Positions 22,173-31,858 of a DNA stretch of 64,000 nucleotides are shown here, piece by piece. The stretch spans positions 3,658,001 through 3,722,000 of the forward strand of contig NC_085851.1 of the NCBI RefSeq assembly GCF_020906515.1. The letters are read 5' to 3'. Made by a program: the position numbers and the translations under genes. Origin of the DNA: Vanrija pseudolonga (Eukaryota; Basidiomycota; Tremellomycetes; Trichosporonales; Trichosporonaceae). Below the pieces are notes generated by a model. That model saw only the letters and a list, made by a program, of their open reading frames with translations, ran no database searches and had not been told where the DNA came from. Position 1 is the first letter of the stretch. The number at the start of each line of letters is the position of its first letter.

Positions 22173-22678
22173 GTTTGTGTTGGCCGCCGGGGGAACATGG
22201 ACGCGGGGTGGGTGATGGGGAGGAAGGGGCGCGTCGGGCGTGGGGAAGAGTCGAGGGTCAAAGAAGGAGTATGCGCAGGGTACGATATTGACGCGGAGGG
22301 CTGCTCTAGGACGGTTCCAGCCGCGTCAGTACTCGTCTTGTTGCGTTGTAGACGATGTTGAGGATGATAATGTTGTTGGCACAAGTCTGAGGTGCACAAG
22401 GCGGTCTCCCTCCACTTTGTCCCAAAGTCCAACGCGTGACGGTGTTGGGATTTGCTTCCGTCACGGCTTCTGCGCCCCTGAAGCAGTCGCTGGCTGGCTG
22501 TTTCGTCACTGTACATAGCAAGCAACCTTCGCGCCGCCTGGTCGCCTGCTCTCGCCTGCTCTCGCCGCCGCCGCTCCAGTCGAACACGGTCATCTCGTCA
22601 ACTGAACACCTCAACAACAAGGTTTGGACAGCACCCAACCCACCACACACAACCCACTCGACTCTGGACGCGCCAAAC
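22173..22678. promoter_or_regulatory. Divergent TEL1/SIKE-like intergenic region
   Basis: A 506-nt gap between divergent starts, with a short GGCT tetranucleotide run at 22490-22500 and CT-rich sequence near 22540-22620. No gene is recognised. Confidence 0.45.
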
Positions 22679-23948
22679 ATGTCGCGGCAGATGATAGACT
22701 ATGACGACGAGCTGATGAAGGTGTGGTCGTTGGTGAATGAGTTGTCGGGTGAGTGGTGATGGCAAGATACACACAGAACCGCGCGACCGGTCGGCTGCTA
22801 ACAAGCGGCCAGAGCAACTCGCCAACAACCGTGCCCTCGTCCAGCAGCTCAAGTCTCGCACAGAGAACGTCAAGGTAAGCGGGTGCGTATGGGGCAAAGC
22901 TGACTGGACCAGGGCCAATCCGTCCACGCCGGCGCTGGCTTCCCCCTGCGTCGCTTCAACCTCGACATTTCTGATGGTGGGTGATCAGTTGGATGATTGA
23001 TTGACCCGATAGAGGAGTTCCAGAGCGAGCTTGAGGCCTTTGCATCCCACCTGGTCCTCGAGAACCAGACGCTTCAGCATGAGAACAAGCAGCTCAACGG
23101 CCTACTGAAGGAGTACGAGCAGACGCTCGAGACGGTCATGGGCAAGTTCCGCGGCGTTGCAGTGAGTACAATGGGGCAGAACATGTCGCTCACACCCGCA
23201 GCATGCATCACAACAACACGACCTCGCCCTGCACTCGTACTACTCGCAACTGCTGCAGTCCCTGCAGACGGCGCACTCGGCAGCCCAGCTGCACGACGAC
23301 AATTCGCTCTCGCTCCTGCTGACGCGACTGTCGACCCTGCTGAGGTCTGCGCTGCGCTCGTTGAACGGCGAGGAGGGCACCTTTGACCCATCGGCATTGT
23401 CGGGTCTCCTCTCGCCCGACGAGGCAGTACGCACACCGTCACCAATCTCCCCCAACAGCTCGAGTTCGTCGCGCGACAACAGCTCTGCCGGTGCCGCACC
23501 ACCGCCAAGAGCCAACAGCAGCCGACGAAAGCACTTCCCCGGCTTTGTCCCCGGCACATCGGGCGGTTACATTGGCACCGAGGGACAGAGCGACTGGGCG
23601 ATGGAGCGCGAGATGGAGATTCAGCGGCTCGAGGAGGAGAACAAGGCACTGCGCGAGATGCTGGGCATCGCTGAAGAGGTGGCTAGCGAGGACCCCGAGC
23701 CAGAACACGACGCTGCCGACAAGTCTCCAATGATTGCGCCCCAGCGCAGACCAAGCGCGTACACTGTCGAGGAGCTCGAAGCCGACGCGCAAAAGGAGGC
23801 AGACGAGAGAGAGCACGGCGCAATCGACACGATCGAGGAGGAGCCGAGCTCGCAGCTGCCAGATTCGGTGCTGGGGTTCCGGGCCGAGGCGGATCAGCCG
23901 CCGCCCGAGAACGTCTTTGACGAGACAGACGGCGAGGCGGTACCATAG
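22679..23948 (+). CDS. SIKE/FGFR1OP2-family coiled-coil protein (probable STRIPAK component)
   Basis: SIKE and FGFR1OP2 are short coiled-coil subunits of the STRIPAK phosphatase-kinase complex; filamentous fungi have a related subunit (SCI1). Exons 22679-22748, 22813-22874, 22913-22976, 23013-23161 and 23202-23948 encode 363 residues. Two family blocks are visible: [20 protein letters not shown] followed by TVMGKFR (human SIKE: [25 protein letters not shown]), and near residue 235 [17 protein letters not shown] (human LELENKELRELLSISSE). The remainder is Ser/Pro-rich and acidic, and probably disordered. There are no membrane segments. In fungi STRIPAK acts in cell fusion, septation and cell-cycle control. 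Family membership is from recalled sequences; complex membership is inference. Confidence 0.72.
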
Positions 23949-24067
23949 GGGCGTGGGTGGAGTGTGTAATTATGTGTACAGTTGTTCTAGGCCACGATTT
24001 AATGTCCACGAGTGCATACTAACAAGGAGGCTAGGTTCTGGCCAGCAGATCCGCCCCGGCGCCTGGC

Positions 24068-25800
24068 CTACTGCCGGGACAAGTTTACAATCCGCGCGAC
24101 CTCCATGGACGGGCGGCGATCGACTGGGCTGACGACAATGACGCTGCCCTCGAGGTCGAGGACGCTGAGCGAGTCGCTCGACTGGGCGACGTGTCTCGAT
24201 GCCTTGGAGTTGAGGCGGAGGCGCGAGTGGTGCGACTCGGCGCTTGTGGCCTCCATGTCGTCCGAGTAGGACGAGCCGACTGAGCGCGCCGACGGCGGGC
24301 GGAGACTAAAGTCCAAGTCGGAGTAGGTCGACACGGGAAAGTCCATGGGGAAGCGGCGCAGGTCGTCCTCCATCTCCTCGGAGAGGGCGTACACGAAGGG
24401 CAGGGAGGCGGCGCTCGTCGCACTGCGGCGGGGCGAGCCGTAGAATCTCGCGCTGTACGGGGACACGGGGTGCATGGTGGAGACGCCGTCGAACCGTGTC
24501 GTCGGGCGCGAGGTCACGTCCTCGGGCACGCTCATCACGCTGAGCTTGGACCCGCGTTCGTCCTCGGCAATGGGCGGGAGGCACTCGACTTCGGCGCCGA
24601 GGATGGGCACAAACTCGCGCGGCGCGGGCGGCGGCATTGGCACCGCGGCAAACGGGTCCGAGCCGAGTGGGGAGGGCAGAGCGGCTTCGACGTCGACCAC
24701 GAGGCTGGCGCGTTTGGTCGAGCTGGCCGAGTTGACGAAGACGGCGCTGACTTCAAAGCTGAGGCGCTGGGTGCGTGGTGGCGCCCGGCAGCGCACCCAG
24801 GCGCCGTATGCGCGCCAGACGTGCACGTTGAGTGTGAGTGGCAAGGCGGTGGCCAGCCCGATTGACGCTGGCGTGAGCTACGCTGTGGGCAGTACTCACC
24901 CTCGAACACCCGGGGCCACCAGTCGTTGCGCCACGTAACCGCCTCGAACGACAGGTAGGTGATGACTGCGCCGCTGCAGACGGCGAGGTATGCCACGCTC
25001 GCCCAGTGCCGCCATGTCGGGCGGATACGCGGGTTGGGGTTGCCGCTGACTGCGTACAGCGTTGAGACGGTACACAGGCAGACGAAGAGCCCGAGCACGG
25101 GCGGGAAGAGGAGCGAGAGGCGGGCTGGGGTTAGCACTGTACAGTGCCACATCGTCACGCACCATAGCGCCACCACCACGACCCGTTCGCATAGTAGTAC
25201 CCCCACCACTGGGACCCGCCGACGAGCGCGCTGGTCACGGCGTGCGAGGTCGCGAAGGCGTACACGGCGGAGAGGAGGGCGGCGTAGAAGGCCTTTGTGA
25301 GGGGGCGCGGCTTGTGCGTGGGGGTTTCGAGGCGCGTGTCGGCGGTCTGGGGTAAGTCAGCAGCTTGTCCGCGTCATGCCGACGCACGAAGGCGAGCGCA
25401 GGCAAGTGGGCGACGGCCGCGGCCGTGAGGAACGTCGTGCTGCATGTCATCATCAGCGGGGCGGACACGCCGCCAACCGGACCAGACCCACAGCACCGAG
25501 TCGGCCGTGCCCGAGGCCGTCGTGACCCCCTTTAGCCGCCCCACGAGCTCGATTGCGGCCGGGGCGGCGCGCGCGACGCCGACGAGCGCGAGGGAGAGCG
25601 CTGGCGGGCGGAGGCGGCGCGAGCGCGGGATGCCGCTTGCGCGGAGGAGGTGCGGGGTCGCGAGGAAGAGGAGGATCGGGGCGGCGGCGAGGGTCGTGGC
25701 TGCGGGTAGGGGGTGGGTCAGCTCGCCGCCGCATGCCGGACGCCGCTCGCTGCACCCCCGGCCAACCTTCATACACTGTTAGCAGGGTGCTGGACACCAT
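24068..25800 (-). CDS. Uncharacterised seven-helix membrane protein
   Basis: I do not recognise this 503-residue protein. Six exons fit in frame: 25767-25800, 25483-25699, 25388-25439, 25163-25346, 24900-25124 and 24068-24867. About seven hydrophobic helices occupy the first 270 residues: ATTLAAAPILLFLATPHLL; ALSLALVGVARAAPAAIEL; TTFLTAAAVAHLPALAF; FYAALLSAVYAFATSHAV; LSLLFPPVLGLFVCLCTVST; SVAYLAVCSGAVITYLSF; and SIGLATALPLTLNVHVW. Charged or Trp-rich loops separate them, including GGSQWWGYYYANGSWWW. The last 230 residues are hydrophilic, Ser/Pro-rich and probably cytoplasmic, with RRPSMEV near the end. This layout could be a receptor or a transporter-like protein, but no family motif is visible. 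The weakest splice is the donor at 25482 (GTCCGG). Confidence 0.7.
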
Positions 25801-26195
25801 GGCGAGCGAGCGAGTGAGGTTAGAGTACAGTCGGCATGCGTGTCTCGCCGTAAAGGAGTGTGAGTGGGTGCTGTCAGAGTCGTGAGTGGGCTGTCAGCGT
25901 GATGGAGGTGGTGCAGGAGCACCACCCAGCTGATCCGTCGTCACTGTCTGCACGCCATCACGCCAGCTGCGTGCGGGTCATGCTGCACCATTCGGTCCCT
26001 GCCGCCGTTCTCGTTGTCAGGCGCGATGAAGGACGCGAAAGGACGCTTGAGCGGGCGTGGCGGCGTGACGTCGGGCGGATTGGCAGGAGAAAGGAAGCCA
26101 GCGACCAGCGGAGGGCGGAGCGGATGCCACTGGCGTGGTGCTGGGCTGGCTGGACCAAATGCTGCATACTGTACACTGCCACCGTGCTAGCGCCA
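25801..26195. other. Intergenic region upstream of the seven-helix gene
   Basis: A 395-nt spacer between two minus-strand genes: the promoter of the seven-helix gene and the 3' flank of WDR83 are not separated by any recognisable element. Confidence 0.4.
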
Positions 26196-27387
26196 CTACA
26201 CCCCCCACACCTTGATCGTTCCATCTGGTATTATTAGCTCGGCAGCGCGCGGCGCTGACTCACCCAACGACGCCGTGATGACCTCCTTGCCATTGCTGTT
26301 GGCCAGCACGCCGGTGATGGCGCGCGAGTGCGCGGCGCGCGACTGCCCAGTGCCGTCGAGCACGCTCCACGTCCACAGCCGCCCGTCCTCGTCGCCGGCG
26401 AGCACGGAGCCCTCGCCGCGCGCAAAGGCGGGCTTGGAGCGCTGCGTCGTGGCTTTGTGGCCCGAGAATGTTTGTAAGACCTGGAGCGGGGCGTTAGCGA
26501 AACCAAAGGGGGCCGGGGGAGGAGTAGCCGCACCGATCCGTTCGAGCGGTCAAAGAGGCGCAGCTTGCCGTCTAGTGACGCGACGAGCATCGTTTCGCGC
26601 GGCGTCGACGGCGACGGCGTGAGACCGGACACTGGGGCTGGGCGTGAGCTGTGAATCAAGGCCACTCAACTCACCTCCCACCAAATCCTCCGTCACCTTG
26701 CCCATCCGCACGTCGTAACTCCGAACATGTCCGTCGGCGCTGCCAGCAATAATCTCGACCGAGTCGGGCGGGATGTCGAGCGTGGTGATGGACGAGGTGG
26801 CGCCCTTGAGTGTCTGCAGGGGGTCGCGCACGGCGGCCCGCATGTCCCACAGCATGATCTTGGCATCGAAGCCGGCTGGCGTGTAAGCTGGAGATCAGCA
26901 GCTCTCAGCTTACCACTCGCTAGCAACCCCGCGTCGTTGGAGAAGGCCACGGCGTGCAGTTTTCCAAAGTGACCCTGTAGCCTACGCAGCACGGCGCCGC
27001 TCGCCACGTCCCATACGAAGACGGCCTTGTCGCCGCCGCAGCTCGCGAACTTGGCGTTGTCGTGGGCACTGGTGGTGGTCAGAGAGGCTTCGACCTGGGC
27101 GAGCGTGCCTAGCTCGGCTCGGCCACTCACATATCCAACGCCAACACCTCGTGCGCATGCCCTCTGTACTCCTTGATCCCCTTGCCCGACGCCGGATTCC
27201 ACAGCTTGATCGTGCGGTCCGACGACCCGCTCAGGATGTACTTGGCGCCATTGTTGTACTTGACGACGTTGACGGCGCCCTGGTGCTCCAGCCTGCGTGT
27301 TAGTGTGATCGAGGAGAGGGGAGTAGCGTACGTTTGGACGAGGCGCGAGGGCACGTCGCCGTTGCCCCGGGACGGTGCCATGGCCAT
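26196..27387 (-). CDS. WDR83/MORG1-like WD40 repeat protein
   Basis: WDR83 (MORG1) is a seven-bladed WD40 scaffold found with spliceosomes and with MAP kinase modules. Seven exons (27332-27387, 27131-27292, 26914-27068, 26675-26875, 26534-26637, 26264-26480, 26196-26224) give 307 residues, close to the human 315. Blade motifs follow the human order: YILSGSSDRTIKLWNP, FASCGGDKAVFVWDVASG, a block with KIMLWDMR, IIAGSADGHVRSYDVRMG, MLVASLDGKLRLFDRSNG, VLAGDEDGRLWTWSVLDG and a terminal TIKVWGV. The GGDKAVFVWDVASG and VRSYDVRMG strings are particularly like WDR83. No enzymatic residues are expected. The final 29-nt exon is required to complete the last blade. Confidence 0.88.
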
Positions 27388-27559
27388 TGGAGGATCGGAG
27401 GAGCGAGAGATAACGCGACAGCGACAACAATAACAACAACAACCTCGAGATATGCTCGGTCTCCACTTTCACTCATGACGGAACCAAATCACCGAGCCGA
27501 GCCACACCCCGAGTCCACAACCCCGTTCTCTACAATACAGTGCATAGATGCGTGCGCAA

Positions 27560-28455
27560 TTAGAAAGGCAGAACGTTGCCCGCGCCGCGCAGGGCCATCT
27601 GGCCGCCAAAGCGCAGTGTCGTGACGCCGCCAGGGAAGTAGGCGGCGAGGTAGGTGAGGAGGGCTCCGACCTGGTTGTTTTGTTAGCTTGCTCGGCCTTT
27701 CGCTGCCCGACGCGACGCCCACCTGCACGATGGCCGCAATGAGCGTGCCAATGGTCGAGCGGATACCGATCGCGAAGAAGAGCGTGAGTGCCAGCGAGCC
27801 AAAGTAAGCCACGGAGAAAGGGAGGCGCTCGGGCGAGACGATGTGCTTGACGTCTGGGCGCGGCGTCAGCTACGCTGCAGGCTACACGCCGCCGCCACTT
27901 ACGGTTCCACGGTCCGTGGAGGATGGCAAAGCCCAGCATGAAGAGACACGAGCCGAGGGTGAACGCGAGCGCGAACTTGCGGGGCTTGAGTGCCACTGGG
28001 TGTGAGTAGCGTCCCGGCGCGGCGCAACTCACACATGGGGAGGAAGAGGAAGGCGATGCCGAAGCAGGCCATGCCGCCGAGGCAGCACGCGATGAAGCCG
28101 AGGAATCTGGAGTGTCAGAGCTGGCCATTGCTTACAGTAAACACGTCACAGCTCACCGTTCCCATCGCTGTTGACGCCGGCGTCAGTAAATGTATCTTCC
28201 AGGGCAGCGGGACGACCCCTCCACTCCCATCGCAGTACTCACCGAAAGCGCAAAGTACGCCTCCTCCTCTGCACTGTTACCCTCGTTCCGGAGGGGAATG
28301 TACCCGCTCAAGCTGTTCCATGTGCGGCCGAACACGCCGCCGGCGGGTTGTGATGAGGAAGCTCCTGCTGTGGCCGCCGAGTCGTCCTGGACCGAGTTTG
28401 CCCACCGGAAGCCGGCGAGCTGGCCGTGGAAGGCAGAGGCGGCGCCGCTGGACAT
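27560..28455 (-). CDS. SFT2: SFT2-like Golgi vesicle transport membrane protein
   Basis: Sft2/Got1 proteins are small tetraspanning membrane proteins that assist vesicle fusion at the Golgi. Six exons, 28243-28455, 28157-28167, 28033-28106, 27903-27995, 27723-27853 and 27560-27670, give 210 residues. After a hydrophilic N-terminus ending NSLSGYIP, four helices follow: FLGFIACCLGGMACFGIAFL, ALAFTLGSCLFMLGFAIL, VAYFGSLALTLFFAIGI and IAAIVQVGALLTYLAAYFPG. The family block KPRKFALAFTLGS is present, and the protein ends in GNVLPF. Exon 2 is an 11-nt microexon encoding the conserved RWER that leads into FLGF; skipping it breaks the frame. The microexon is flanked by 75-nt and 50-nt introns with good signals. 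It is divergent from the SDS3-like gene. Confidence 0.88.
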
Positions 28456-28931
28456 TGTGGTGTGGGCGGCGGTGCGATGGAGATGCGAGGGGGATGTGGC
28501 AACGTTGAGGTGTCGTTGTTGTTGCTGTGCTTGCGCCGCTTGGTTGGCCGCGTCTACCCCACTTCCCTCGATCTCGTCGATGTCGCAGCCTACGCCAGCG
28601 TTGGAGGCAGGCAGGCATGGGTGGCAGGTGGGCGGCGCGGCGGGCGAGGGCCAAGCGCGCAAGCGGCAGCGTCACCACCACGTGATCCCATTACGTGTAA
28701 TTCGGGATCAAATCAACCTTGGTATTGTTATCAAATCTGGCTGCCTGGCTGGCTGTGCACGGCATTGTGTGCACCACTCAGTGGCCTGCCTGGCTGCACC
28801 CGGCGTCACTACCACCAGCCAGGCGGCGAGGGGACAATCGTCGCTCTCCGGCCAAGACAACCGACATCAACTGCAACTCATCCTCATCCCTCACATCCAG
28901 CGACACACACACACACCCACACACCTACATC
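28456..28931. promoter_or_regulatory. Divergent SFT2/SDS3-like intergenic region
   Basis: A 476-nt gap. It holds GGCA/GGCT tetranucleotide runs (28606-28618 and 28739-28755) and a CA-rich leader (28901-28927) just before the SDS3-like start codon. No RNA gene is seen. Confidence 0.45.
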
Positions 28932-30203
28932 ATGTCAAAGTACCCCCCGGCCCAGTCTTCGGCCGCCATACCAACAATCCTGCCGCCGCTGCAGTCCGAG
29001 TCCAAGCGTGACAGGAAGAGGCGCGAGACTGTCAACAAGATTGAGCTCCTCCACAATGGGAGCTGGAACAACCGCGACGAGTGAGTTGGTGTGGGCCGGT
29101 GAATGCCATCCACCGGGCGAGGCGAGGTCTGCAAACGGCGGCGCTACTGGTCTCTCGTCACTGCGGCGCAATGTCTTGCGGATGCCCAGCCCAACCCCAC
29201 CCCGCCCCACCCCGTTCCCCCTTCGGCCGCTAACGGCGCAGGAAATTCTCCCAGCAATACAAGGAGTACCACAATGAGAACAAGGCTGTCAACACGCAAC
29301 CGCCAACCTCATCAAAGTATCTCCTCCGCCTGTACCCCAAGACCATTGAGCGCGACGCGTTCTTGACGGCTACCGAGACGCACCACCAGTACAAGTGAGT
29401 TCGACCTCCACCTTGGTGCAGTGGGCAATTCGGCTGATACAGCCGCTAGGGTCAACCAGGCCAAGAAGATGTACGAGAGCGAGCGCGACCACATCGAGGG
29501 CATGTACTGGGAGGCTCGTGACCAGGTTCGCCAGCGGTTGCTCAATTCGATCGAGGAACGCCGACGCAAGCTGCGCGAGGAGAAGGAGGGCGGAGATGTT
29601 GTGACGGGTGAGTGGCGCACGGTGACACGGTGACTGACATCAGAATCTCTACTGGAAACTCAGGCGCGCCGGCCACCACGCCGTTCGCCCTTCCGATCCC
29701 GTATCGAGCCCAAGTCGACGTCGCGAAGTGCGACCCCGGCGCTTCTGCGCTCAAATGGCGACTCTGGCCACTCTAGTCCGGCCGACGGCAACAAGGGCGA
29801 CATTCTTCTCCACGCAATGCTGGCTCCTGCGCTGGCCCAGATTTCAACCGACGACATTCTGACACCCCAGTCGACGTCGTTGGTTGTTGCTGCCCCACCA
29901 AACGGCTACACCGCGCTGCAGGGAACTAAGCGTGGTCCCCGCGGCAAGGCTGCCAACGACGACAAGGATGTCGGTGCGGCTCCCGGTACCAGCGCGGCGC
30001 TCGCCATTGCAAGTGGACAGACGTCGGCGCCGACCAACAACTCGGGCAAGCGTGGTGCCGGTGCTCAGTCGGGCTGGGTTCTCGGCAAGGCGCTCAACGA
30101 CATGCGCAAGATGGAAGAGGCGACGATGCTTGAGCGTGACAGCGACTGGGCGAGAATCCAGGGCTCGACACAGGGGAGGGGGAGGAGGGCGAGGGGGGAC
30201 TGA
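28932..30203 (+). CDS. SDS3: SDS3-like histone deacetylase complex subunit
   Basis: Sds3-family proteins (Sds3, Dep1, BRMS1) hold together the Rpd3L/Sin3 histone deacetylase complex through a long coiled coil. Exons 28932-29080, 29242-29394, 29450-29607 and 29644-30203 encode 339 residues. The family region is RDEKFSQQYKEYHNENKA, then LRLYPKTIERDAFLTATETH, then the coiled coil KMYESERDHIEGMYWEARDQ and RQRLLNSIEERRRKLREEKE. A Ser/Pro-rich linker follows, and the C-terminal segment (RGAGAQSGWVLGKALNDMRK) resembles the conserved fungal C-terminus. No enzymatic activity is expected; it would act in the nucleus on chromatin. Distinguishing Sds3 from Dep1 needs an alignment, so the symbol is provisional. 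Confidence 0.74.
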
Positions 30204-31380
30204 GCTGCCGTGAGCCCGTGGAGCGAGCCCGCCGCCGAGCGGTGGGAGAGGGCGCAGACAGCGGCGAGGTGGCAGCCGAGGTTGACGCCACCGGGTCGCC
30301 GCGAAATGCGAAACGTTGTATCATAAGTACAGGTCATGTAAGAGACAATCCGTTACGAGATCCCTGTACGTGTTCGGAGCAGTGAGTGCAGTGTGCGAAG
30401 AGGTGTAGGTCGCAAGTCGACTGTCCGCATACCATCGTAATCTCGGTGTCGGCGCGACTCGTCAACACCTTTGTTCGGACCGACAATGGTGTTTTCCAGC
30501 GTACGTAAGACCACATGGCTGGCCATGTTGCATTCTCGGCGCCTCTGGGCGGCACGGGCGGCGCACCTCTTTGTTGTCAGGTTTGGCGTCTGTACATTGA
30601 GTGTACCACCGTGCCGTCTCCGATGTCCGCGCGATTTTCCCCACTATGTAACCAGCGTTGTCCGATAGTCGTGATGTATCTATAGACATCCCGTGTAGTC
30701 CACCTAGTCCAGGTGGTCAAGGAAGGGTGGGGGAGGGTTTGTCTTTCTCGGTGGCCCAAGGACAACACGCTGCTTCTGTTTCACATGGCACTGGGCCGAG
30801 CATGAAGCTCAAGTGCCGCTGCGTGGTGCCGTTCCGAGTGGCCATCGTGCGTCGTGATGATGTGTCCCTTAAACAGGACGACCACAATCAAAACTTGTCC
30901 CCAATATCTGCCCCATCAAAGTGAGGGCCCGTGAGGGCACGATAGATGACATCAAGAGCAGCGCTGTAGCATCCAGCAGTCGGGTGTATCGGACCTCGTG
31001 TCCGGCAGTGGTCGGGAGGGGTCAAGGGTGTCAGTATTTCGCCGTGATGGGGACACGAGTGGAAGGTGTTGGTTTGTCGCGCAGGTGTGCTAGCTGTGCC
31101 TGAGGGTCTGGGCATGCTAGGCTACAGCCGCCGGCGCCGCGGGGCGAGGGGAGCGAGCGAGTGAGCGAGCAGCCAGGAGCAGCGTGGGAGCTTGCTAGAC
31201 GGCTGACAGCGGCATTGTTCGTTTCTCTGGGGTGGACCATTATTTTTTTTTCAGTGCACAGTTATCCTGAATTGCTGGCTGCCAGGCAGCGACCACGACC
31301 ATCGGAACAGAGCCTGGCTGGCTGGCCGCGCGCTGGCTGGGCGCTGGGTAATGACGCGCCCCACGTCTCTTGTTTTCAAA

Positions 31381-31390
31381 GTCACGTGAC
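31381..31390. promoter_or_regulatory. GTCACGTGAC palindrome (E-box/CACGTG core)
   Basis: A perfect 10-bp palindrome with a CACGTG core lies 470 nt upstream of the ACC1 start. CACGTG is the recognition core for bHLH factors of the Cbf1/USF type, and yeast ACC1 is controlled by bHLH factors. Use as a regulatory site here is inference. Confidence 0.45.
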
Positions 31391-31444
31391 ATGTATTTCC
31401 CCCATGGAAACACCCCCCACTTCACCCACTATCATGAGCCAGCA

Positions 31445-31480
31445 CTGGCTGGCTGGCTGGCTGGCTGGCAGGCAGGCAGG
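31445..31480. repeat. (CTGG)6 followed by (CAGG)3 tetranucleotide tract
   Basis: Six CTGG units run directly into three CAGG units, in the ACC1 upstream region. Similar shorter tracts occur in several other intergenic regions of this window. Confidence 0.9.
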
Positions 31481-31570
31481 GTGCCGCCGCGCGGAGATTG
31501 TTAACCGGCTCAGATCGCGCATCCACCCCACCAAGCCTGCTCGCATCGGCTGCAACCCCCCTCCCACCCA

Positions 31571-31623
31571 CACTCTCTCTCACTCTCTCATCTCCTTTCC
31601 ACTCTACTCTCCTCCTCTCTCTC
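31571..31623 (+). promoter_or_regulatory. CT-rich core promoter/leader of ACC1
   Basis: A nearly pure C/T stretch (repeated CTCT) lies about 240 nt upstream of the ACC1 start codon. Pyrimidine-rich tracts like this mark transcription start regions of strongly expressed fungal genes. Inference only. Confidence 0.45.
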
Positions 31624-31858
31624 ATCAACAAAAGGGTTAGACAAGACACTTGGACTGCATAGAGCGCACAGTCCTCTCATCTTTTATTCCCCTTCTTGTA
31701 AACTACTAGCGACCCACGACCCAAACCACCGCCTGTCCCGATCTCTCACAGCGTCATCGGCAACCAGCGGCCTTCCCCCCAGCCAATCTAGTCCGCCAAC
31801 CACTCTCGGCCCCCTTTACTGGGTTTGCTCTTCACAAGCCTAGAGCTACAAGCCCACC

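Larger units (their letters stand above)
30204..31858. promoter_or_regulatory. 1.65-kb region upstream of ACC1
   Basis: A long non-coding stretch between two plus-strand genes. From the ACC1 side it holds a CT-rich leader (31571-31623), a GGCT/GGCA tetranucleotide tract (31445-31480) with more GGCT clusters at 31311-31349, and a perfect GTCACGTGAC palindrome at 31381-31390. The first kilobase is featureless to me. No tRNA is recognised. Confidence 0.5.

Noticed and set aside
28033-28455. Apparent frame break in SFT2 between the N-terminal domain and the first helix
   Set aside because: Resolved by an 11-nt microexon that encodes the conserved RWER.
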